From assembly GCF_947172395.1 (NCBI RefSeq), contig NC_069085.1, positions 4,558,112 to 4,622,111 on the forward strand: a DNA stretch of 64,000 bases, given 5' to 3'. Positions 1-11,177 of this stretch are shown here, in pieces; position 1 is the stretch's first letter, and each line of letters starts with the position of its first letter. The stretch comes from Bicyclus anynana (lineage: Eukaryota; Arthropoda; Insecta; Lepidoptera; Nymphalidae). A program made the position numbers and the translations under genes. The notes below the pieces were generated by a model, which had not been told where the DNA came from, searched no databases, and saw only the letters and a program-made list of their open reading frames with translations.

Positions 1-429
1 CATAGCGTTATTATTGGTAGACATTTGACTATTTCTCCTCACAAATGAATGAATGTCGCATGTTAGGCAGGGGGCAGCTGCCCCCCCCCCCCCCCCGCTC
101 TGGTAGAGCCGTCATGCATCCAGTTGTGATCGCTCAGCATGCTTTAAATACCTTTAGACACACTTTTGCCTGTGAATGTGTATTGCAATGAAGAGTATTA
201 TCCTCGGACATAGTTTGTTTTGTTTTTGTTTTTCAAAATTCTTTATTATATAGAAATATTATTCACAAGCATGTTATATACAAATAACATACAGTTAACA
301 TAACACTAGATCCTCGGACATAGTAATGTTTTCCGTGTGGTCTAAATTGCCCGTTTGCTGTATAAATACCAACATGAACAATGGTTTAATATATATATAT
401 ATATTTATGAAAAATAAAGAAATTCTCAC

Positions 430-3400
430 TTTGGAAGGACATGCTGGAAGCCGTGGCGGTACTCGTGTTCGAACGCTGGTATCACAACCTGGAACATAAT
501 ACGGTAGTTGATTCATATCTAATTTAATATAAACAATATTAGTTTCGTGTAGTACATAGAAAACTTAATTAAATAAAAATAAAGTTTAAAAACTATAGCC
601 CGATTACTTAAAAAACACACAAAACACAAAAATATTCAAATCAAAATAAATAATGCATGGGTCCAAAAATGGTCACTTTAGAAACGTGGTTTCTTGTTTT
701 GCTCTTTTAAGACCCTTTTTACATAGTCGGGTTTATGGTTTTAAACTTTATTTTCATATAATACTTTTCCGTTTCCTAATAGGTCCTACACTAGCCGTGG
801 AATATCGTCGCATTCTGATATGTTCGACTAGCACGCGCGACCTTTACTATTCCATTTTAAAGATATATTTTAACTTAAACAGTATAATTAAGGCGTTTTT
901 TATGTCTTAATTTGTATTATAATCTTTTGACACCTCATTCATTAAAATCGATTCAGTAGTTTAGTCGCTACGGTGGAACATACATACATAGACCGCCAAA
1001 ATCATTACCCTTCCTTTCGTCTTCGTCGCAGTCGGGTAAAATCCATATCTTTATAATACAGGGGTATACCTGGGTCGACGTTATATTGGTGGGTGGGGTG
1101 GTGGGGTGGTGGGGTCGTACGTCAGGCCTACACTACCTGTTTCCTCTTGAAGTGGCTGGCCTGCAGCTTGTGCAGCGCGTGCGCGTGGCGGTCGGCCCAC
1201 TCGGGCAGCACCACCACGAAGCTGAGCGGCTCGGCGGAGTCCTGCAGCAGGCGCTCCATGTGCCGCAGCGCCGCCGCCAGCAGCTCCTCGCAGTACGGCG
1301 GGTGCGCCACCAGCGACCCCGCCACCGGCCGCAGCTCCAGGAACGGCCTGCGGACCGCACCACCTCACTGTCTTGATGGATAGCTCGACAGATTGTCTAT
1401 TCTAAACATTGACCTCTTATAATAAGAGGACGCACAATCATGTAGAAAATTTCACTAAAAAACTGGTCAATTTTACTTTAATAGCTTTAATAGCCTTGAT
1501 TTAATATTGCGCTAAAGGGCTAACTTGTAAAGAATAAAAAAAAAAAATAGCTAAACCGCAAGTCTCCTCTCAGAATGAGAATTCTAAGAGATGACCCGAG
1601 CTCAACAGTGATCAGAGTATGGGTTGTTATTGATGTATTCTTGGTATGGTCACTTTACAATTAAACTACTGAGTAACTAAGTATTGTGTATAACTAACTA
1701 TTGAGTATTGTGTAAAGTAACTATTAAGTATTGAGTTAACTTTACAGTTAAACGATTGTATAGTGAGGCTTATATTGAGCAAATACTACAATGTAGAGAA
1801 ATAAATATTTTTTTAGACATTGTAACCCCAGGTTGAGAGGCTTTGACCCAAAAAGTTTCATTATTATTATTATCTTACACTTAAGCCATTGACCTCTTTC
1901 AGTAAAAGGATGCACAATCATGTAGAAAATTTCACTTAACATCTGGCCAGTTTTACTTTGACAGTTTTAGAATTATTGGTAAAGAAAATGATACCTAAAG
2001 GCCTTTAAATATAGTCCAATATTCAATAAAATCCCAAATTCAGAGCAAATACAACCTTAAGGATTGAGTTTATTGTTGAATTTGCAAATGCGACTACTTG
2101 AATTGAGTGCCAAGAAGTTTAATCATGGCATGTACCTGTATAAATAAGTTTAAAATCATAAAGCTAAGAAGTTGTGTTTGGCACCCATTGAGTGGGGACG
2201 TTTTTTGGGGCTCTGATTGTGCATCCACTTTTTAATAGATCAATGATTCTAAAGTCAACATCTCCTGAGGAAACAATGCCGAGTGAATCAGTATTTCGTG
2301 GATGTTATCTGCAATTTTTTTAATTTTTTTTTATTCTTTTATTATTCCTGTAATCTGTTGTGAAACATTCAGCTGGATTTTAAGAATTTATATTAAAGCG
2401 TTTTAGGTGCAAAATCCAGTGATTTGCCCCAAATATAATATAATTTATTGTCTCTTTCATGACATCTAGCGGTGCGCGGTGTCTTAGCCTTTTAAGAGTT
2501 GCACAAAAAGCATACAAAAATTATGATATGTTTTTAAAAGGCAATACTGTTAGTTTATCACACTAAAATTCGATACGTTTTTCTATTTTGCTACAATGAT
2601 AAAAATAATATGAAAAGAAAATATGTTACAAAATAACCAATTTTTTCATTGGGAAGTTTAGCTGGTACGTAGCCCACCAGGTGCATACAATCTAACTGAT
2701 AGCTTGCAAAACCAAAGACACAGTGAGATTACCCCCGCGAGCCGAAGTAGGAGTCCGTGTCGGCGAAGGCGGAGCAGTACTGGCGGAAGTAGCAGTCGAG
2801 CGGGCTGGCGAAGCACTCGAAGCTGACGCCGAAGCAGCGCTGCAGGCACTCCAGCACGGGCACCGGCAGCGCCATCTGCGCCAGGTGCGCGTCCCCCGGC
2901 GCCGCGTGCGCCACGCCCGCCCACGCCGCGTACCGCCGCAGCACGCACCACACGCGCGACAGGAACTGCTCGAACTTCTTGTCGTCGAAGCAGCTGTAGC
3001 GGTACAGGTGCTCCTGCCACAGTCAGGTTAGACTCGTCAGTGTTGATAGCTCAGCACTTGTGAAACCACTGGGGCCTTAACATTATATAACAGAAGTTAT
3101 ACCCCATCAAACCCAGGTTTTTTATTAAAACAACAAAACATTATTAAAAATTGAAAAAAAATATTTACAATTGTTAAATTCATTACAAAGTCTCTTACTT
3201 ATACTTCCGGTGAAAGCCGATCCAATGCATCTTTGTCATTAAGGAGTTCTTCTATTATTTAGTGTAGGAAATGGTATTACGAGACGAAAATGACGTCGCT
3301 CGATCTCGTGTTGGCTCGTGCCGACACTAGGTGACGTGACTTGTTTCCGTAAAGAGTACGGACCTAGAGAGGAGTAGCGATCGGTTGGCGGGAACGACTT

Positions 3401-6400
3401 GCGATATAAGACGCTCGTCGTACGGTCGGCTTAAGTATTCTCCCCTTTCTACCAATTAGTGGTTTTTAAATTCCACACACACCCTCCCGGGGCCTCCCAC
3501 AAGCGAGAAAAAAACACCCTGAGAGGGTGTCGAAAGACCCCTCTCTTCCCGGAGCCTATCAGCTCTACTCAAAACGGCTCTACAAAGAGCCAATCCAAAG
3601 ACGCAGCCATTTTCATGGCTGGCGAACGACCCCTCGCGCAGAAGGCTATGCCTTGGTCGCGACTCCACCCGGGCCCTAACGGGCCCGAGAGAAGAAAGCA
3701 ACGGCTTCAGTATGCTCGTTGCGTTCGAGTCGTCCACATTTCTTGTTGTGTAATTCTTTAAGGGTTACTTGGGATAGGCGGGAGAGTGACTTGAGTGGAA
3801 AAGGGGAGTATTTGATAACTGTCAAAGACGTTTTTAACCCTACACACAGCGTTAGTGCGTGACTCCACTCAAGGTCATTCTCTTCCATTCTAGGGTCTTA
3901 TTTTGGTTGCAGTTTGATTTGTTAATTAAGTTGTCGTGACAAATATTGTGAATGGCGTCAAACCTTTGTTTGACATTGGTTTTCTTATTTTTTAAATCCA
4001 CTTCTGAAGCTTCTGCTAAAACTAGTTATTCATTCATTTAATACATTACTTAAAATGCATTGGTAGCTCCAAAACTGCATAATGGATCTTGTTATAAAGT
4101 TGTACACCCAACCCCAAGAAATATATACAGTATTGTGAAATGATGACAACTAAACAAATAACAAGTTTAATTTTTGCCACCATCCTTTCCAAAGAGGGAA
4201 TTCCTCTCAATGACATATCCGACTGGAACTTACAAGTTTCTGCAGGTAGGTGGCGTTGAGCACCTGCGTCTCGCCCAGGTACCGCAGCAGCGCCTGGTCG
4301 CGGTCCAGGAAGTGCTCCACGAGCGGCGGCCGCGGCGCAGGCAGCGCGAACTGCACCGGGTAGCACCACACCTTGCGCAGCGCGGCCTGCTGCAGCGGCG
4401 CCGGCAGCTCCTGCGACACAAGCCTCTATAGCTCTACAGAGTAGGGAGAGATGTGATGTTACACCAGCCATCAATTCTGAGGGTATGGATTACAATCTGG
4501 TCATACATCTCCAACTTTTCAGTTATGTGCATTTGGAGAAATTAAATATCACTTGTCTCGGAGGAAAAACATCGCAAGGAGACTTGCATACCAGAGAATT
4601 TTTTTAATTCTCCACATGTGTTATGTCTGCCAATTTGCATTAATAGAATTAAATAAAAATTCTGACACATCATTTTTTCATGTTCGTATTACTAATACCA
4701 GTAAAGCAACCAATGACACGTCAACGTTCTTCTGCTGTCATTTTAGTACTATAACAGAAGCTACTGAGAAGCAGGGGGAAGTGACAAATCGAGGAAAGTG
4801 TGCACCATGCTGTGCCTGTGAGATTACACATGCCTGGTTAAGAGTTAATGATGTCATTGATAGGGGGCATGGTTCCATCCGCACCTGCTGGGCTATTGTT
4901 GTACCCACTCCAAAGACAGTATTTTCAGACTAGTTGGAGGGAAATGGGTATATCAAATTTAAAAAGGATGGCATTTTTTCCTTTTTTTTAATTTCATTCA
5001 TTATGATCAAAAACTTGTAGAGGGAATGTAGCACATATAAATTCTATTTTCATTAGCTTAATTTACTAACAGCTATTACTTTCTTGGAGAGCCTTGATAG
5101 CCCAGTGGATATGACTTCTGCCTCTGATTCCAGGTGTGGGTTTGAATCCGGTCTGGGGCATGCACCTCCAACTTTTTAGTTGTGTGCATTATAAAAAATT
5201 ATATATCATGTGTCTCAAACGGTGAGCCAAATATGGGTTGATATATTATTATTATTCGCAATTCAACGCGGGAATGCTGCCTGTGTGATGGGCACCCTAC
5301 CAAGGGCGGCAAATTTTGAATATTTTTAGGTATTAGTTTTAATTTTAATTTATTTTAATTTTGTAGTTGTAGTTGTATTGATATTTCCTTATATTTTATT
5401 TTTATAATAAGTTTAGCCTATTTATGTACCTACTTGATTAATAAAAGTATATTTCTCATTTATTATTATTATTAATTTCCTATGAGAATCCAATTAGAAT
5501 ATAATCTATATATATATATATATATATATAGATTATATTCTAATATAAGAAAGTCGTGTTAGTTGCTCCACTTATAACTTAAGAACGGCTGAACCGATTT
5601 AGCTGAAAATTGGCGGGGAGGGGTTTAGAGCCAGGAGAAGGATATAAGATACTTTTTTTTATTTTATATACTTTTAGGGTAGGGGTAGGGTAGGGGTAGG
5701 GTAGAGGTAGTTGAAAGTTTACACCGAGTTTCACGCGGACGAAGTCGCGGGCGTCTGCTAGTATATTATAAATTATAAATGTTACCATGTACCTGTATTC
5801 CATTTTCTTTTAAGAGTATGCTGTGCTTTTCTCTTATTTTCCTAGCATATTCTGCTGACAAATGGTAGATCTTGAGGCAGATTCCTTCTACAGAAGCTTT
5901 AGCAGTTTCAGCCAAATGTGGCTGACATTGTCGCTGTGAAAAAAGATACTTCATTTAAAGATATTCATCTCAATTTACCTTTAACATAAAGATTTCAAAA
6001 TCAAAATTGTTTACAAGAAGAAATAAATTTAAATAGACAATGAAATAGTGCTATTTAAATCTGATCAGTACAAAGATAAGAATATTTACTCTTAAGTGTG
6101 CAAGTCGATCTTGAAAATCATCATATGTGGCTCCAACTGTACGCCGCAACCATTGGAATGTATCTTCCGCATTCCACTTCACTACTTTACGACTCTCCGG
6201 CGAAGCATTCCTGGACTCTATCATCTTTTTAGCTGCCTCGGCATACCTTGACAGTTGTTTTCTGGCATCTCCAGTAAATTTTGGATGAGTTAATTTAATT
6301 GGTATGTCATTCATTATTTCCTCATACATGGACTGTGATATCTCCGGGAAGCAGTGGCTGGGCAAGAGTGGGTCAGATCCACCTTGATCGTTCACTTTTC

Positions 6401-7019
6401 TTTCCATTAACCACCTGTTGAAGGAATCTTTTGGCGCATCTATGCTTTCCCTTGTGTGACAAAGCTCCTGATAGCACTGCCTCAATTTATTAGCTAAAAT
6501 AAATCGAAATCCTTCAATCTCGGGGTGCGGATGGGGGCAAATAGTCGGAGGTCGCTCGTAAATCACCACATTTGTGGGTACTTCAATGTCCCACGGTCCT
6601 GCAAGCACAAATTTCTTTGGTGGTGGGCCATTGTCTTCTGACGGGCGTCGTTTGCTCGCACTGGGAGTCACGTTGCCAGCATTTGGGGGCCCCGTGTGGC
6701 ATATCCCCAGTGGATCTGTTATAGGATCAAAATCTCTTTTAACCGCTGGCAACTCCCACATTGACTCGCCCGATATTTTGTTCCAAAAGTACGGCCTGTT
6801 TTCTCGCCTCGACCAGTACTTCCGCCAACCTTGCTGCAGCAAATCAGGGTGCAGTTCAGCGGCGAGATGTGGCGCTAGAGGGGCCGGCGCGCCCGGTGTC
6901 TGCGGGGTCTCCGCGCTGCCGCCGGGCGACGACTGGATCTCTGGAGACGAGTCGCTCAGTGTCGGCGCGGTCTCCCACGATGAGGATCCAGCGACAACTT
7001 TATCCCGAACATCATTCAT
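430..7019 (-). CDS. Pcif1: PCIF1/CAPAM-family cap-specific m6Am methyltransferase (3' end outside window)
   Basis: Six coding exons in transcript order: 7019-6090, 5933-5793, 4410-4234, 3013-2733, 1347-1137, 488-430. All introns are GT-AG and the phases join cleanly to about 599 codons; the C-terminus lies beyond base 1. A WW domain at residues about 62-92 (W65, W88) is the module that binds the phosphorylated Pol II CTD in this family. The helical and methyltransferase regions follow, with conserved stretches such as SFECFASPL and CYFRQYCSAF. The family adds N6-methyl to cap-adjacent 2'-O-methyladenosine through an NPPF motif. Here residues about 525-528 read HPPY (bases 1304-1293), so the catalytic Asn is replaced by His. 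Activity is therefore doubtful, while CTD binding looks intact. Exons 3-5 are strikingly GC-rich, exons 1-2 much less so. The start is the first Met at 7019; residues 1-50 are Ser/Pro-rich. Family identity is certain; loss of activity is inference. Confidence 0.93.
489..1136 (-). other. Pcif1 intron 5
   Basis: This is the AT-rich intron between the fifth and sixth Pcif1 coding exons. It has no credible ORF. A (GGGTGGGGTGGT)-like G-rich stretch at about 1089-1113 on the plus strand lies just past the donor side of exon 5 and is C-rich in the transcript. Confidence 0.6.
1348..2732 (-). other. Pcif1 intron 4 with a diverged direct repeat
   Basis: A 1.4 kb AT-rich intron without coding potential. 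Two copies of a roughly 80 bp sequence lie at about 1408-1487 and 1889-1967 in the same orientation. They share GACCTCTT, CACAATCATGTAGAAAATTT and CAGTTTTACTTT. SINE tail remnants ending GGGCTAACTTGTAAAG and an A-run are visible at 1507-1548, followed by remnants of the tRNA-SINE 3' half to about 1640. Confidence 0.55.
3280..3760. repeat. Unclassified GC-rich, repeat-like block in a Pcif1 intron
   Basis: This roughly 480 bp block stands out from the AT-rich Pcif1 intron by its high GC content and its lack of intron-like composition. It contains small inverted repeats such as GGGCCCTAACGGGCCC (3672-3687) and CACCCTGAGAGGGTG. Open frames run through it on both strands, but neither resembles a known protein. 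It looks like the 5' region of a retroelement that I cannot name. The rest of intron 3014-4233 is plain AT-rich sequence. Confidence 0.35.
4490..4655 (+). repeat. tRNA-derived SINE fragment
   Basis: This is a diverged middle segment of the SINE seen complete at 60359-60667. It contains CACCTCCAACTTTTCAG-like sequence, the GTGTCTC/AAACATCGC stretch, GCATACCAGAGAATT and GTCTGCCAAT. It lies in the Pcif1 intron 4411-5792 and lacks the A/B-box head. Confidence 0.6.
5089..5256 (+). repeat. tRNA-derived SINE, internally deleted
   Basis: The tRNA-like head is present: GATAGCCCAGTGGATATGAC as A-box region and GGTTTGAATCC as B box. The CACCTCCAACTTTTTAGTTG body follows and jumps directly to the 3' terminal GAGCC-AAATATGGGTTGATAT. 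About 130 bp of the usual body is missing compared with the copies at 39890 and 60359. The copy is intronic in Pcif1. Confidence 0.75.
5494..5763. repeat. Lepidopteran interspersed repeat ending ACGCGGACGAAGTCGCGGGC
   Basis: It starts with a nearly perfect 50 bp AT palindrome (5494-5544, able to form a cruciform). It continues with the GGCTGAACCGATTT block, a short GGGTA/GGGGTA array (5680-5706) and a 3' end ACGCGGACGAAGTCGCGGGC followed by CTAGT. The same 3' end appears at 9840-9905 and 27720-27826, and partially at 28500-28535. Non-coding; in a Pcif1 intron. Confidence 0.7.
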
Positions 7020-7684
7020 ATCGACGGAGAGAGTATCGCTCTCTTTTCGATACTATCACAAAGTAACTTAAAAGAAAGCTTTCGGATGAATATTCTTCTA
7101 TTTAATCTTGGCTTACAATTATTCTTTAAGCATAATGCATTTGTTGTTAATCATGATATTGTTACCGCCAAGAAATTTTACAAGGCAGAATTCAACAATG
7201 TCACTAAAATACATGACGAATGTTGTCGAACAACATATTCATAAGAGATTTTTAGTAAGAAATAATAAGAAAATTATCAAAATAATACAAGAATACTTAA
7301 ACAATCGTATAATTTACGAAATAAATAGGCTGGCGTAGCTCCCCAAGCACCGCCATCCACAGATAAACTAAAAAATTAAAATTAAAAAAGCAAATCACAG
7401 ATATAGAATGGTTGTTTTGATTTATCCTATTTATCAATAAAGTCTGAGTATGTGTATAGTGCGACTTAAAGACGCAAGAAAGTAGATAACGATTAGGTAC
7501 TTGTACCGGTTCGTAAATCTATGATTTCCTTAGACCATTAAAAAGAATAGTCGAAGATGATTTTAGTAGTGGAGGACGGATCTACCGATTTCGCAGTATG
7601 ATTTTCGATTCGATTCGACCAAAGATTACAGTGTATTATTGGAAATAGATAGGCTACTCGAACTTTTTTCAGAACGAATGTGAT

Positions 7685-7699
7685 AGCGCCATCTAGTGA
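7685..7699 (-). promoter_or_regulatory. CTCF-like motif
   Basis: Read on the minus strand, TCACTAGATGGCGCT agrees with the animal CTCF core CCASYAGRKGGCRSY at 14 of 15 positions. It lies between two divergent housekeeping genes, where insulator sites are expected. Motif only; occupancy is unknown. Confidence 0.4.
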
Positions 7700-7785
7700 C
7701 TAGATACGGTATTTTTAGTATAGTAAAAAGTATAAAAATATTAATGCATATTTTTTGTAAAGGAGAGACATTTTTGATTTTGTAA

Positions 7786-7935
7786 TAGTTGAAGAAACCA
7801 ATTGAGAAAAACAAAAAAAAAAGACAAAAAGTTTTCCTTTGTTACCCCCGGGCTCGAACTCAGGATTATTATATTGTACCTTTGTTATGCACCACTAGGC
7901 CAAATGACTATGTGAAAATTCGTTGAAATTAATGT
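7786..7935 (-). repeat. tRNA-derived SINE, second family
   Basis: Read on the minus strand it begins near TTGGCCTAGTGGTGCATAAC (A-box region) and has a B box GAGTTCGAGCCC. It ends in an oligo-pyrimidine-rich stretch beside CAATTGGTTT. A second, more diverged copy lies at 13034-13172 in the same orientation with the same CCAATTGAGAAAAA 3' junction. These are not functional tRNA genes because no acceptor stem can be formed. Confidence 0.6.
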
Positions 7936-9037
7936 ACACTTACTGTTTTTCTTTAATAATCCCTTTGCTTTAGAAATACAAACACATTCTTTCTATTACG
8001 CGTCAAAATTAAAAGGATAAATAATTCTTTTTTTTCGGTTTTTTTTCCGTACTTACACGGGTTTAATCTCTAAAAACATTCTAGACATTGTAATTATATT
8101 TACTATCCTGGAATCTTAAATCTAGAATGTAGATGGCGCTGCTTCATAAAGATTTCACGTTCTTCTAAGTTCCCATGGCATGGATTCGACCACGACCATG
8201 TTCTGGGTTTATAATATGCCTCAAGTCTGTGACAATACGTATTATATTGTATCAAATAATCTTGACGTTTGTGTAATTAATCTGTGGCTGAAAAAACAAA
8301 CTCACATACCCTCTCCACTGTGTCGTCGGATTTCTAAGTGCACCATCTGTGGAGCCATCTTTAAAAGTCGAGCGTTCCAAGGTCACGCGTGTTTAAAACG
8401 CCCGATTACATTAAAATGTACTATAGGAGCTATTTAAATATATTTTTTTGTTGGAATTGTTATTAAACAAGCTAATTTTAATTAATAAATGTAATAATGC
8501 AGTAAAAACAAGTAATTTTCAATAAAATTTTGAAATCCGAACGCGCGATAGTTGCCCGACTGTCGCACAAAACGCGCTATAATTTAAATTTTTACCTTTA
8601 TTTCTAGATTGTCTTTGGTTTTTTACTTTTTCTATACATTATTTTACTCTACCAAAGAATAAAACACTCCTAATGTACAAAGATTAAAAAAAAATATGAT
8701 TTTGAAATCCTCGTCTGTAGACCGCGCTCCTAGAGCGCGGTTTTAAAAACTGTCAGTACTAATCACAGACGTGTTTTGTACAGGTTATGAGTGATTATAT
8801 GCCATCCTTGTTCTTTTTACTACATGTGAAATAAGTTAGAGTGTGACAAGAATAGGTTAAAACAACAAAAAAAAGGTCAAAATGATATGAGTATGAAATC
8901 AATCTTTAGAAGCTTGATCCACACACAGGTGTTTCAAAATCAATCTTCTCAAGCGTGATACACACACGAGGGGATAATACAGTTTTGTTTCACAATTCAC
9001 ATGTCTATAGTGATCTGTGATTCACATTCACAATTTG

Positions 9038-9052
9038 TTTTGACCTATGTGG
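9038..9052 (+). promoter_or_regulatory. Upstream motif TTTTGACCTATGTGG of Jmjd4
   Basis: It lies 123 bp before the Jmjd4 ATG and resembles the TTTGACGTCTGTGG motif found upstream of Maf, mRpL3 and POGLUT. Shared position and sequence suggest a common promoter element; this is inference from one window. Confidence 0.35.
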
Positions 9053-9174
9053 CTATGTGCCCATTTGTGCCAAATAGATTTCTGTAAACAAACAACGCTT
9101 ACACTTTTATTTTAGAGCTTCAACCAATTAGAATAAGTTTAACATTGATTTTCAAAATAGGAAATAACCAAACT

Positions 9175-11093
9175 ATGAGCAAAGAAATACCCATTGACAT
9201 CTTTATCACTGATGAAAAAATACAGTATGAAAACTATTCGCAGATACAAATTGACTGCATAAATTTTTGTGATATTGAATATGCAAATTTTTATAGCAAA
9301 TATATGTTACACAACTTGCCGTGCATCATCAAAAATGTTTCAAATAACTGGAAGTGTTCCAATGATTGGATCAAAAATGGTGAAATCAACTATGAATATT
9401 TTACACGGGAATACGGTGAGCTAGATGCACCGGTTGCAGACTGCGACGAAATAAACTTCAATGCTCAATGCAAATGTAATATGAAAGTCAAAGATTATAT
9501 GAGTTACTTAAGAAACAAAAATAAAGAAAAACTCTTGTACTTAAAAGATTGGCACCTGAGACGGCTTACAAATTATAATTTCTATGATGTGCCAATTATA
9601 TTTGCATCAGACTGGCTTAACGAATATGCTTTAGATAACAAAGAGGATGACTTTATGTTTGTTTATATTGGACCGAAAGATACGTGGTATTATTATTTTG
9701 TTATAAATAATCTACTATATAAAAATAAGTCAGGTTTTCCATCCTGACGCTATAACTCCAGAACGCACAAACCAATTTCCACGGTTTTGCATGTTGGAAA
9801 GGTCTCTGGCTCCGTAAGAATTCCAAAGAAAATTTAGGAAAAGGTAGGGGTAGTTGAAAGTTTACATAGAGTTAAACGTGGAGGAAGTCGCGGGCATCCG
9901 CTAGTTTATTCTGACATTTATTAAATAACTATTTACTTGTGAAATTTGTTAAATAATGAAGCTATTGTAGTAATCAATTTTCGTTGTGTTTAAAATATTT
10001 ACATTTATAAATTGAGTCATCAGGATTCCACCGTAAACTCCAAAAATTTAACAGCAACTTACAAGCATAAACAAACTGTACTCTTTATAAGTCAATATGC
10101 CTTATAAGACTGCATTGTAATCAGGCAATCTACAATTTATTTGAACCAGAGTAGAAGCTGAATACCAGCACTCACTCTCTTAAATATCTTGGGAAAATGT
10201 TTTAAAAATACACCAGACAATGGTTTTTTTGGTGATATTTGGTTGGTTGGTATTTTCCTCATAGATCATAACATATTACTATTCCCTGTAGTAAAACAAA
10301 CCAATAAAAATGTTAGAATTTATTTAACTTTAAGCCCACTGGTCCCAATATATTATCAACATGAATAAAAAATGCTTCCACTTATATATTACAATATTTA
10401 TACATTCCTTAATTAGCTACTGATACTTTCAGGACACCTTTCCATGCTGATGTTTATTCATCATACAGTTGGTCAGTTAATGTATTTGGCAGAAAGAAAT
10501 GGATTGTACTTCCACCTGGTGAAGAGGCAAAATTAAAAGATTCTCTCGGAAATCTACCACTGCTGTTTGATCCAAATAAACATAAAGATGTAAAGTATTA
10601 TGAGGTTATCCAAGAAACAGGGGATGGTATTTTTGTCCCATCAGGGTGGCATCATCAAGTTTTTAATTCACTGGACACTATTTCTATAAATCATAATTTC
10701 ATAAATTCTTGTAATGTGGAATTTGTGTGGAGATCACTAGAAGATAATTTAATTTCTGTAGAAAATGAAATTGGTGAGTTCAAAGAAACTCCAGATTTTA
10801 TATCACAGTGTCAATTAATACTGAAATCTGTGTTTGGTATGGATTTTGAAATATTTATAAAGTTCCTTGTCCACATTGCACAAAAAAGAATAAATCATCT
10901 AAATGGAAATATATGTATACTCTTCAACACTTACACCTTACAGAAGAATCATGTTACTTTTGATCTTTACAAAATATTAAAAATTATTCAATTCTTAGAA
11001 AATCATCCATTGCTGACAAACAAACTTATATCACAGAACATACTTACAAAATTATTACATATGAAAAACAATATTCATAATATATTGAAGTGA
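9175..11093 (+). CDS. Jmjd4: JMJD4-type JmjC 2-oxoglutarate/Fe(II) oxygenase
   Basis: Two exons, 9175-9686 and 10433-11093, join inside a Trp codon (TG|G) to give 390 aa, close to the vertebrate protein. JMJD4 hydroxylates a lysine of the translation release factor eRF1. The JmjC fold is complete. The Fe(II) ligands HxD are H175 and D177 in TPFHADVY, encoded at the start of exon 2, and the distal His lies in SGWHHQV at about 244-245. DWLNEYALD, WSVNVFGRKKW and SINHNF are family hallmarks. The start is the ATG at 9175; an upstream TTG is not needed. Codons are AT-rich, unlike Pcif1 exons 3-5. It converges on Amacr with an 84 bp gap; an ATTAAA sits at about 11158. Identity is firm; substrate is by homology. 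Confidence 0.93.
9687..10432 (+). other. Jmjd4 intron with repeat fragment
   Basis: A GT-AG intron. At about 9840-9905 it holds the 3' end of the repeat family ending in GAAGTCGCGGGCATCCGCTAG. The rest is AT-rich without recognisable content. Confidence 0.6.
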
Positions 11094-11177
11094 TTGAATA
11101 GAAGATTTTTGATTCATAAGAAATATCAAAATTATTACATGAAATGAACATTTTATAAATTAAAGTGATTAGACTCA

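Larger units (their letters stand above)
7020..9037. other. Pcif1-Jmjd4 intergenic region
   Basis: The 5' ends of Pcif1 (minus) and Jmjd4 (plus) face away from this AT-rich spacer. It holds a TATCGA-type palindrome near the Pcif1 start (7038-7058), a degraded MITE end with TTAGACCATTA at 7526-7545, a tRNA-SINE at 7786-7935, CTCF-like motifs at 7685 and 8131, and a 9 bp stem hairpin ACCGCGCTC/GAGCGCGGT near 8720-8741. No credible gene was found. Confidence 0.6.

Noticed and set aside
3459..3761. Overlapping ORFs in the GC-rich block
   Set aside because: Open on both strands because stop codons are scarce in GC-rich DNA; no protein family recognised.
4553..4933. 126-codon ORF on the plus strand
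   Set aside because: It overlaps a SINE fragment and has no domain; chance ORF in a Pcif1 intron.
5095..5150. tRNA gene
   Set aside because: A and B boxes are present, but the flanks do not pair as an acceptor stem and several copies share a long non-tRNA body; it is a SINE.
8180..8437. Small zinc-finger gene (CTICGAIFKSRAFQGHAC)
   Set aside because: 85 codons in AT-rich DNA with only one loose Cys/His pattern; no splice structure or homology I recognise.
8712..8745. Intrinsic terminator hairpin
   Set aside because: Stem plus T-rich tract is present, but the genome is eukaryotic and no RNA polymerase III gene precedes it.
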